Assembly (NCBI GenBank): GCA_000310025.1
Contig: FN649736.1
Location: 1,098,736-1,162,735, forward strand
Direction: 5' to 3'
From: Ectocarpus siliculosus
Lineage: Eukaryota > Sar > Phaeophyceae > Ectocarpales > Ectocarpaceae
DNA: 64,000 nucleotides
The position numbers and the translations under genes are program-made. The notes beneath the pieces were generated by a model, which worked only from the letters and a program-made list of their open reading frames with translations, made no database searches and was not told the origin of the DNA. How positions within the stretch are numbered: the stretch's first letter is position 1; every line of letters begins with the position of its first letter. Positions 49,301-60,100 of this stretch are shown here, piece by piece.

Positions 49301-49340
49301 ACATCATGGTAGCAATATTGCAATGCCGCATTGCGACCAT
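43367..49340 (-). CDS. EamA-family (drug/metabolite) transporter, probably plastid-targeted
   Basis: Seven exons on the minus strand: 49340-48732, 48208-48085, 45558-45455, 45040-44858, 44563-44442, 44233-44117 and 43862-43367. All junctions are GT/AG and in phase; about 584 residues. The N-terminus has a hydrophobic signal (AAIVLYCAAAVSAFTSLPQ); Phe after an A-x-A site is the heterokont plastid bipartite signal, here SA|FTS. The start could be the Met at residue 12 or 13, just before the hydrophobic core. A Ser/Gly/Arg-rich linker with eight glutamines follows. Then come about ten membrane segments in two EamA halves: YRALLLGVALLWGTNFPAV, AAFVRFAIAAGASLPF, VGVWVALGYFTQAIGL, CSLTVVVVPLL, ASLLALVGTGFLEL, WCVAQAVGFGVAF, SIGQLISVAALTGIW, ILAALSYTGLVTTSLAIWL, STEPLWATLVSVLFL and ALVGAGVILLACLVA. 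A 110-residue acidic tail ends the protein. Substrate unknown. A hAT element lies in the intron between exons 2 and 3. Confidence 0.9.
46247..46464. repeat. Small inverted repeat (hairpin) in a transporter intron
   Basis: Arms of about 55 bp (46247-46302 and 46409-46464) are reverse complements at roughly 85 percent. Both contain TACGACACAAGAT and CCCCCTGGACCGATT. The loop is about 106 bp. It may be a decayed short inverted-repeat transposon. It lies 180 bp from the hAT element. Confidence 0.7.
46636..48018. mobile_element. Non-autonomous hAT-type DNA transposon
   Basis: The element proper is 46644-48010 (1367 bp). Terminal inverted repeats are CAGTGTTGGATATTGG, followed on each side by a long A/T-rich subterminal zone crowded with TATCGATA, CGATACGTATCGA and related palindromes. 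The flanks 46636-46643 and 48011-48018 are both ACCGGGAT, a perfect 8-bp target duplication as hAT transposases make. The interior has no recognisable transposase (no RW or dimerisation motifs seen), so it would depend on a partner elsewhere. The exact flanking duplication suggests a fairly young insertion. The right end is 66 bp from the 5' splice site of the transporter exon ending at 48085. Confidence 0.92.
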
Positions 49341-50352
49341 AAAAGATGGTTCGTACTACGGTGTGGGGAAATTGATCAAAAAGTGTCTGACCCAGATGTG
49401 TGCTGACCCAGATGCACGCTGTCATGTGAGCTGTTTCCACAGCCATCTTGCAGCTGTTTCAAAAAAGAAAGAACTAGGGGCTTCACAGCAGAAATGGCGA
49501 GACGGGGCAGGGGAGGGTCGTATGTAAAATCCTCTGCTGCGTGTGCCCTCTCGTCCTTCTCAAACCAAACGTCAAACTGCTGTGTGCTGTGCTGAACCGA
49601 TCAACGGCGAGCGGAGGTCGGGCGACTCACGCCACTCGACGGTAAGGCTGAAGGAGGAGAGTCTTGTAGACGTTCGTTGGCTCGTAACACATTACAACCT
49701 TGTAGCAATGTTCGTCAACAATTGTGTTGCGTTTGGGTGCGCAATGTAGTCCCTATCTGTCTATCCAGCACGCCAACTGCTGTCGGAGGATCGTATCCGA
49801 CGTTGAATTACTGATTACTGCTGTGTGTACCTCCAAGAGTTTGAGCCCTCCTTTATTGTCCTTCTCTGGAGGAGAATGCTTTGTGCGCTCGTTCTGCCTT
49901 TCGCACTCTCCCCTGGCCCTGCCCCGCCCCCTCCCTCCCTTTTGTCTCGAGCAACATCAAGCTCCTATTGTCTCTAATGACTCTTTACCCACTACACTCG
50001 TGTGCAGAGTTACCCCCATTGACATACGCCCAACTCCAACCTTTCTAGGTTTATCCCCCCCAAGAGGGACCCTTATTTTCACCACATGCAGTTCACTGAT
50101 GTGGGAGCGTGTGTCGATATGGAGAGTGCGGCTTCTAGTCTTCGTCGTAAAGTAGTATCCAAATCGGCTGCTTGTTGTTCTCAAAGCCAGCAGCCGTTAC
50201 GGTCTTTTTACTGTTTTTTCTTTTTCTCTGGTGTGCATGCGTTGTGCTGCTCGTTTCTCTTTCTCTCGCAGCGGGCATCGCGCCCCTCCACTGCTGTATC
50301 AAAATAGCGCAGCACGGTCGAACGGTCGAACACGGCCGTGACTACGCAAGAG
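49341..50352. promoter_or_regulatory. Shared upstream region of divergent transporter and kinesin genes
   Basis: About 1 kb separates the two start codons. Both core promoters and 5' UTRs should lie here. No canonical TATA box stands out. The 300 bases before the kinesin ATG are pyrimidine-rich (CTCTCGC and TTTTTC stretches). A kinesin 5' UTR intron is possible. Confidence 0.5.
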
Positions 50353-51144
50353 ATGAATCACGAAACGCTGGGTGAAGCACCTGCGGATGCCTTGACTGCT
50401 GTAGACGATGCTGCGGATTCTGTCGTAGAGTCAGGCATCAGCAGTGGCAAGGGGGGCGGAGAGAAGACAAGGAGTATGTCCGAGGGCGTTGAGGCTGCGA
50501 CTGCCATTTCTTCCCAGGTGAAGGGAATAAATATACGACATGTAGCTGAAACAATGCTGGGGAGTGACCGTTGCGCATTGTAGGCTACGGCACACCGTCA
50601 TTACGGCACACCGTTTTGTGCTATCGCCAGTTTCGTGTGCCTGCTGCAAAAGCGATGCGGGAAGAACCGATGCGGGGTAGAACCCCGCCCATCATGACGA
50701 CTCTTCGGGTCCGATTGCTATGAGCTGTCAGGAAGATGCCCTGTTTCAATTGTGTGTGAACATGTTCGGTATCACCACCACCCGTTGCAACATCTAGTGG
50801 GTATAATCGTCGGGAAAAGCGGGTGTTATCTTGAAACACCGAACATGTGTCGAGGTGACAATGGTCTACGCGGATGGTACCAGCGCCCATGCTAAACGTG
50901 TGTATGTCCAATTCTCTTGATCTAATCACACCGCAGGTGTGCGATTTGCTTTTTTAGGATGGAGTCGGAACGATTTATGAGGCACATGCATTGAGTGTAT
51001 TCTGTACGGTATTTCAGGCATGGGAGATTTCATTGTCGCCGACGGTTGATTTCGTCGTTGCTCGCAATGCCCGGGCTCCGTACGCAGCAGGCTTGTACTG
51101 TACTGCGATCATGCCCATGAATGGTAAGCTGGCGTCGGCCCTGT

Positions 51145-51179
<35 letters not shown>

Positions 51180-54100
51180 GGAGCATCGGAAACATTGCCT
51201 AATCCCTCTTCGGCTTGACGCTGCACGGGTCTGGTGGCCACCAGAAAGGGCGCGATAATTCAGATCGTCGAACGTGCTGTTATAGCAACCCACATGATCC
51301 TACGAACGTTTTCGTGTGCACCGGCCGAATCCGCTTGCAAAGGAGGAAGAAACGTCCAACCTGGACAACGATCCAGCGCCACCCAAGCTGAAGCAAGCCT
51401 CAGACCCTGCCGTTGGGGGCGGGGAAATGTCGAGCTTGCCTTCGAGACTGCAAATTTCGCATTCTGAAAGGTTTTCGCCGTCTTCTAGTAGAAACTCTTC
51501 ACCTCAGAGAGGTCGGAGAGGAAGGAGGGCGTCGAGTGGAAGTCCAAGCCGCAGCTTGTCGGCATCGCTTAACAACTCGCTGGGAGAACGACCTGGCGTT
51601 GCCAGGGGCAGGCGGACTGTTGGCGGTGGCTCTTCAGGGTGAGTCTCGACGTAGTCGGCCATGTCAATTTACGCCATTGCACACCGGCCATACGTGCGAG
51701 GAAGCGGTTCTCTTTGGCACAGTCTGGTGTTCGACCAATGTTGAACATTTGTCAAAAATGAATGGTTTTATGCGACGCGGGCTTGACCAATCGATTTTGG
51801 ATCCGAAGCATGCGCCCGCACTAACACACACACACCACACATGGGCAACAGGATGCCATCGTCAGGCACGAGAGGACTTGGAAACGAGGCTCGCTCTTCG
51901 CTCTCGAATAGGACTTCCCCCCGTACGAGCCACAGCCCCGACACGAAACGTACCAGCATGTCGTTCGGGGATTTTGTCGCCGCCAGGTATGTCGAGTGTC
52001 GAGGATTTGCGGGTTGCGGGGGATGCTGTTTGGACCATGCTATGCGACTGTCAAGAAAAGAAGAACCACACTCCTGCTGCGGAGGAAATGTTCTGTTGAT
52101 CTATTCTTGCAACAAGCATACACGTATGTAGTCGTCCAAGAGATCCTTTAGGGGAGCCATTCTGATCTTTTCCGGGCTTTGATTCTGCCTCCCCCCACAA
52201 CGAGCCTCCGTTGCTACTCTGTGTTCGTTCGCTGTGTGCCTCTCTTGTACACGCCGCTCTTCCGTACTCGTCAGCAACACCGAACTGTCGCTTCTGGAAT
52301 CATCGCGCCTTTCTGCAAATGGCAAGAGGCCACGCGACCGCAACGCGCTGAGGGTAGCAGTGAGAATACGGCCACTGATAGAGCGGGAGAAAGGGTCGAG
52401 GGCGGTCACGTGTGACGGAGGAGATGGGCGAATGGTTGTGGTCAACCCGATAAAGTTCAAAGCTAGTGCCGATGCGGTGAGCTCTCCCGCTTATACTATG
52501 ATAGGTTCCCGCAGGTGGGGGGGGAGTGGTCCTGCCATCTCTCGCATGTCGTTCACATTGCTGCCTTCACGGAACAGGGTGTTTTGGACTGAGTAAATGC
52601 TTTTCACGATATGCACAGCAGTTGCAACTGCCATTGCCAACCTCGTCGGGCCCGTACACCCTCCCTCCCGGCGGCACCTCAACAGGTCCTTGCTACCGCG
52701 TCTGCCGTGAGCCGCGCCAACATGGCCACGTCCGACTGGCTCCGTCCTTTCGACTTTGACCGAGTGTTCTGGTCTCCTCCCAACCAACTCAACGGCGGGG
52801 GTGAAAAAAACAGTACTTGGACAAGCGAGCGCGCGACCCAGCAAACGATTTACGAAGTGCTGGGCGAGAGGATTGTGGAGGACGTCCTGAATGTTAGTCC
52901 TCCTTGGCGATCGACAGAGACTTGCCTGTGTTTGCCCCCACTGTTGTTGCGCACTCTGGAGGTTAAACCCCCCCCTCTGGCCCAGGTGTCGTGTGTTCAG
53001 TTGGCCGCAGCGCATGGAAACGTTGGTAACAATGGTCGCTGTTGATGTCACTCACGGCACGCTAGCCGATCTCCCCCGGCCTAATTTTTTACTGGAACAC
53101 TGCTCATGTCGTGGTGCACATTTCGGTCCAATGCAGGGCTTCAACTGCTCTTGCTTTGCCTACGGTCACACCGGGAGTGGGAAAACGTACAGCATGTTCG
53201 GCTGCAGCGACACCGCTAACTTGCCTGACAACGACGAAGCCCTCGCCGCACCGCCGCAGGGGGAGTGTTTTGGTCTGGTGCCCCGCGTCTGCTTTTCTCT
53301 TCTAAACCGTCTGGAGGAAGCTAACACAGGTACAAGTTCGAGGAGGGGGGGTCATTCTGCGTCCTCCAGTTTGACTCGTGAAGTTGTATTGGTGATCGCG
53401 ATCTCGGCAAGCCAGAACCCGCGAAACAAATCACCGCGCTATGCCAAAAGTTCCATGTGCGGTGCTTAGCACGCGTAACGGCAACGCCCCAGAATCCGGC
53501 ACGAGTGCTGGGTGTATGGGTGCGCTACCACTGATGCCTCTTCAGCTGATGGTGTCACCATGTCGGATGCCGTTTCAGTGCTCGCGCCCTGCCCTCTACT
53601 CCCTACGTCGCATGCCACACGCCCGTACAGATATACTAAAACAAGAGCCGGGGACGTCGAGCGTTGGTGTGTCTGTGCAGTTCATCGAGATCTACAATGA
53701 CAGAATCCGAGACCTCTTGCACGCGGGGGCTGACTCCAGCGCGTTGCGAGTACGCGAGCATCCGCAGACGGGCCCCTACGTTGATAACCTCGTCCCTGTG
53801 AAGGTGCAAGCGTAGCAGGACGCAACTAGTAACCATCGAGCTACGTCAATGCAACAGCTCAAGTGCTTGCCATGTGTCACGTTGGTACCGGTCCCGAATG
53901 TTGGATTTTTCGCAAGTCGCTTACTTGATGGGGTGGCCTTTGTGTGGCGATTCAGCCACGACGTCTGCTTTGAAGTACTGACCAGTGCCACCGCTTTCAC
54001 CGCGTGTGTGATTTTTAGGTTGAGTCATGGAGTCAACTTCGGCAGCTGTTGGCGCTGGGTACTTCTGCCCGGTCAGAAGCGGACACTCCTGAGAATATCA

Positions 54101-57100
54101 AGAGTAGCCGCGGCCATGCTATCCTCACCATGGAGGTTGGTCGTGTTAATTTGATTGGAGGAGGAAGGACTGGACAAAGGAATCTGCATGTGATGGAATC
54201 GTAGTTTAAGGGTTAATTGAACCATTGACACTCAAGTTGATATCTGTATTTTGCTGTCACTCGAGCTACGTCCATCGGGTGGGTCTATCTTCAAGCTATA
54301 CAGGCTGGTGCTTGCATCGAAATCGAATCATGACAGCCCATACACAAGCGCAAGTTGCTGCGGCATCTCTGAACGAGTGTTGTGAAGGGTAGTCCAACCC
54401 TCGGAGCATTGCTGAAGACTCGTGGGCCCTTCGATTTGACGCAACCCGTTTTTTTTGCTATCGGTTCACAGGTCAACACGCCGACGGGACCCAGCCGCGT
54501 CCAGATGGTGGATCTTGCGGGCTCGGAGCGTGAAGTTGTGGCCAATAGCCGATCTTCCGATGGTCGAACAGGCCGCGAGCGGGGAGCGGGGGGGAGCGGA
54601 GGGAGCGTCGATGGGCGGACCGTATCGCAACGGCTGACGTTATCCCAACGCCTTCGCGAGACGGCCCAGATCAAAAAGGCTTTGAGCAATCTAGGCATAA
54701 TCATCAAGGGCCTTTCGAGGGGAGACACCCCGGTTGGACTTCCCTTCAGGGATTCCATTCTCACTTGGCTGCTGAAGGTTGGTTGGATCAATCCCTGTTC
54801 CAGTTGTGTAGCTCTGCAAGATGGTCTCTTCGATGACGACGTTACATGTTGAGTCGCAGGAATTGCGGTGTTTTTCACGTGTTTGAGAAGACTCTGAAAT
54901 TCTTTTGTGCCAGCGAGCCCGTGGCAGGGTCAGCGAGCTACTCTCCTCACGAGACACTTCCACAACGCAGAGGCGGAACTATGTACGCGCTGTAGTGTAC
55001 CAGGTTGGTACACTGCTTCACCATTTTCTTGCGGCGAAAATATCGCCTAGTAGGTAGACTCGACAACTCTGGTTCGACGAAGCAATAGTGAAAGACTTTG
55101 ACACCACGTTACGCCCCCGGGCACCCGTTTTTTTGTAACGATGCAGGAGGCCCTCTCCGGCCGGGCACACACTACCATGCTGGCGACGGTGAGCCCGTCG
55201 TCCAACAGCTACGTCGAGACCATGAGTACGCTCAAGTACGCGGAGAGGTTAAAAAAGGCAAACGCACACCTCAACAAGGATTCGGGAGGGGCAAGGGTCA
55301 CCACGGTAAGAATATCGGGCGGCAGATTTTGACAGTCACTGCCCATGCCCTGAGAGGTTTTGCAGAGTTAGTATTCGTTTCAGGCGTAGGGCGAGATTGA
55401 ATGGCGAGCGAGAAGCTCACGTGGTTGCTGTAAGCATGCAGCCATGTGGTGACGGAGAGCGAGGGAGCTAGAGAGTAATGTGTTTACTTAGCAGCAGTAT
55501 TAGTGCGTTGCTCCTGAAGGCGTTGCGAACAACCCCGGGGTAGGGACTGTTTGAAGAATTCCGGATTTCTTGTCTTGTAGGGTCCTGATGTCGCTAAGTC
55601 AAATGGTGGCGGCCTGGTTGTCGACGTCGACGACTATCTATTGTTAGAGGGGCGTGGTTTCGGCAGGTCCGACCTCGCTTTGTCTTCACGCTATTTTCTG
55701 TCGTGTTTGCCGGTTCATCTCGCTGCTTCTCGTATAATGCATTGATTGTTCACACCCGCTGCGTTTTTTGGTGCACGCATAATCGAGACCTGTTTTGCCT
55801 GAGCGAATGTCTTGGCCACTCACTAGAGGCCTGGGTCACCTTTTTGTTGTTTGACCCGTGCAGCCCTCGGATGGAATGAAGAAGGAAATGGCGAGCTTGG
55901 TGGAGAAGCTGGGGGCTGACGGCATTGAGGCCAAGAGACAGGTACTTGTAGGCTTGATATCAAATTGGTATCTACTGCTTGCGATTCGCAGGTAGGTGAT
56001 CATTTACCGTATGTAGTTGTCTGTTCACGAGCTTGCACTCCCGTCCCCGTCCTAACTTGTAGGTTTTCCGCGCATTTTTGACCAGGTGCTGTACCAAACA
56101 GTATCTGACCCTCAGCAGCGCATCGCCAAGCTCACGGCCAAGGACCCAAGGCGTCGGAGGACCAGCAGCGGCGGTTCCGCTGCGCCGATTGGCGACCGTC
56201 GCTCTGGCGATGAAGACGTCGTCGCACCGCGCCGCACGAGCTTTCCCGGCTCTTTGTCCTCGCAGCGCTTCGGATGGAAGGCCACCACGCCATCTCGGGC
56301 TTCCGGTAGGACTAGGAGCCCTTCCGGTGCCGGCGGCACCGGGGCGTGGGGTTCGCCGATCAACACGCCAGACGATGCATCTTTGGAGGGCAACGTGCTT
56401 GACGAAGGACCGGAGCAAGACAAGCACGGCGCGGGTATAAGGGTTGGGACGATGGGTGACGATGGAAGAGATAAGGAAAACTCCACAGGCGAGGGTGCGG
56501 GCGCTGGGATTACCGATGGGGGCAGTGCTCCTTTAGGTGTGACCAGTCCCGAGCCTGAAGCTCCTTCGTTCAAGGCGGGCCTGCTTGAAGGGGGTTATTT
56601 TGGCCGTAACCCTGATTTACCGCTCTACAGCGAGAGCGACAGTGAGAGCGCGGGGGGCGGGAATGCAGAGGGTGCAACAGGCGAAAATACTGACGGCATC
56701 CCTGGAAGCGTCACTGGTGATGAAGGTGGTGGTGGCGGTGGCGGTGGAGACGGTGTCCCTGGAAGTGTCACTGGTGATAGAGGTGGTGGCGGGGGTGGGC
56801 ATGATGGCGGCGGTGGTGGGAGTATTATCAACGCGAACGGTCACGAGGAGAGCGTGGCGGTGATGCAACTTGATGGCAGTGCTGATGGCGGCCGAGACAA
56901 CTCGGTAGGCGAGCAACGCCCACAGGCCTGGCTGCCGTCACCGGGGAGTGGCGCATCCCCCACTTGGGCTGGAACGAGTTCGTCGGAAGACGCAGAGCCA
57001 CACAACCGCTCAAGGACAGATGCGAATTCGGAGGGAGCCACCGCAGGCATGTCTACGGTTGCAGCCGAAGGCGGCGACGCAGCCACAATACCCACCTGCC

Positions 57101-60100
57101 CACCAGTGTCAGACCGGGGCGATGCGCCACCGAGACCGGAGACAACTGGCACTCACGTTACGGGGTCTTCAGACACGTATGTAGGAGGGTCGACGGATAC
57201 TTTCTTTGGGGAGCCGTCGGATCCCCACGAGACAGGATCAACGGGGATGATGACAGGACGGGTGCCGAACTGGGGAGAAACGTCCGGGAACGATATCGCA
57301 GGACCGACGGTAGAGCCGACAGCTGAGGGCCCCGACTCGAGGAGGGCGTCTGGGACCCAAGTCGCAGGATCAACGTCAGTACCCACAGGAGGACCTGCTG
57401 GGGGACGGGAGCCAAGCGGGAAAGCTACGGAATCAACTACCGTACGGATGGGAGAGGTGGCGGATTCTCCTGTTCTGACCGGACGAGTCCCTGACACCGC
57501 CACGAGCAGTGCTCCTCCGTCTAGGCGAATCACGTGGAGTGTGGATGAAGTAGAATCTACGGGAAACGGGAGACATCATCCCGCCGGCCGCACAGGGGAC
57601 CAGAGGCGCCATGAAGCTCAAGCACAAGGTCCTCCGGTTGACTCTGGCCGCCGCAACCAACAACACGCGGAAGAACGTGACGACCCGCCTTTGCCGTTGC
57701 CTGAGACCTTGGCATTGAACTCGTCCGTAGAGTCTGGAGGAGGAGCGGCTGCTCTTGCAGCAAGCGGAGTGTTTGATGTCACCGGCACCTCGGCTGAGGG
57801 CGAAGGGGACAGTGTTAGTGTTGGCGATGTCGACAGTTTAGACGGAAGCGGAGTGCGAGCGGAGGCTTGGGCACGGCCACCACACCCCGCGCACGACCAT
57901 CAAGAAGGCCGGCAAGGGGTGGCTGGCGGTTCTGGTGGAGTTGCGTCCACTGATACACGCGGGCTGATTGAAGAGCTAATGCAGCAGGTGACACAGCCGC
58001 TGTCGTCGCCAGCTTGTTCTGGAAATGATGTGCAGTGGTGACGAAGATATTATTTGTCTTGGGTGTACGTTCACGTACCTGGTGGTCACTGAAGCCCTAG
58101 GCTACTGGCTCAACGATTAATCTCACCCTTCTTGGAACACGGTACCTCCTTCCTCGTTCTGCGTTACGTGCGTTGAAACCAGATTGAACAGCTGAAAGCT
58201 TCGAATGCCTCTCTGACGGAAGAAGCACGGCGGCTTCAGGACGAACTGAGAAGGAGCAAGGTCAGATATAAACAAATATCAAAAACACGGTGCTTCACCT
58301 GACGTATGGTTGTATGGCAGTGCACGTATCCCAGGCCTGAGACGTTTGCTTTACACCGTTGTGGGAGACTGGATTTCTCTGCCGAACATTTTTCAGTATA
58401 AATTCTTACCGTATGTTTCACGTGGCGCAAAAGTAACATATTTTGCCATGTAGTTTTGCGGAAAGCGGTGTTGGCCCGTGCACCAGTAGTATATGGTGCC
58501 ACGCGATCTTTAAACCACCTTGTAGGAGAGCGGGTGTGACACAGCACGCACCCACGAATCGTGAACTATATACCCTCGCCTGTGTGCGGTATTTTTTGAC
58601 CATTTCCTTCAGGAGTCGGAAGAGGAAGCCTGGGCTATTGGCGATGATACCGCCAAAGAGTTCCAGACCCGCCTGGCCTCCATGCAGAGGGATCTAGAGG
58701 AGCAGGCTAGCCGTGCCCGTGAGGCTGAGAGGAAGGCGCGAGACGCAGACGCGTCAAGTCAGTTGCTGGACGACGTCCAAAGGCGGATGAGAGAGGCTGA
58801 GCGACGAGCCGACGGAGCGGAGGCAAGGGAGGAAGACCTGGTCGCTCGTGAAAATGATGCCCGCGCACGACTTGCTGCTTCCGAGGCCGCCTTGGAAGAG
58901 CAACTAACTGCAGCAGGGGAGGCTCAAAGGCTGCTCGACGAGTCCAGAAGTCAGGCAAAGGAGGCTGAGCAACGCGCCGCCGCTGCAGCGGCGAGGGCGG
59001 AGGAGTTAGAAGCGCGAGCCAACGATAACCGTGCCCAGCTTGAACGGTCGAAGGCAGCCGCGCGGGAGCGAGAAGCTTTGGAAGGGGACGCCCAGAGACT
59101 TGTGGATGACTCCCGATGCCGAGCGGAGGAGGCCGACCAACGCGCAGCTGAAGCCGAGGCGAGGGAAGCAAGACTCAAAGCTCATGCTAGTGATGCTCGC
59201 ACGCGGCTAGAGAGTGTGCAAGCCGCCCTGGAGGGGCAGGAAGCTACAGCAGAGGAGGCCCAGCGCCTGCTGGACGAGTCTCGAAGGAGGGCGGAAGAGG
59301 CCGAGCGACGGGCCGCTGGGGCCGCGGCGAGGGAAGCAGAGCTCGACGCCATGGTCAAAGACGCCCGCGCCCAAATGAGCGATTCGCAGGCACAACGCGC
59401 GGAGGAGGCCGAGCGGTTGGTTGGCGAGTCCCGCAGGAGGGCAGAGGAAGCAGAGCGCCGCACCGCTGGGGCGGAGGCGAGGGCAGCAGAACTTGAAGGT
59501 CGGGCAAAAGACGCCCTCGCCGAAACGAGCGGGTTGCAGGCAGAATTGGTAGAGGCCGACCAGCGGGTCGAGGAGTCCCGAAGGAGGGTGGAGGAGGCCG
59601 AGCAACGGGCCGCTGGGGCCGAGGCAAGAGAACAAGAAGTTGAGTCCTGTGCCAGTGATACCCGCACCCGACTGAAAGACTCACAGGCGGCGTTGAAAGA
59701 CCAAAAGGCGGTGACGCAGGAGATTGAACAGCTGCTAGACGCGTCTCGAAGGCAGGCTACGGAAGCTGAACAACGCGCTGCGGGCGCAGAGGCAAGGGGA
59801 GACCAGCTCGAAGCCCGCGCCAACGACGCCCGTGCTCAACTTGAAGCTTCAAAGGCCGCATTGAAAGACCAGACGACGATGACGGAGGAGGCCGAAAGGA
59901 AGGTTCGGCAGATCCAGGCGGCCCTAGAAGCGACCGGAAGTGGTGTGGGTACCGCCGTAGCCGCCTCGCAGCGGAGCGCGGGGCAGGAAAGGGAGAGGGC
60001 GGCCGAAGCGGAAGTCAGGGCAAACCGGGCGGTGACTAAGGCGAACGAGTTGACGTGTCTCGTCGACGAGCACGAAAACCGCCTAAGAAAAGCCAGAGCA

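Noticed and set aside
59182-59823. Long minus-strand frame opposite the kinesin coiled coil
   Set aside because: Explained by the GC-rich, Ala/Arg-biased codons of the real exon.
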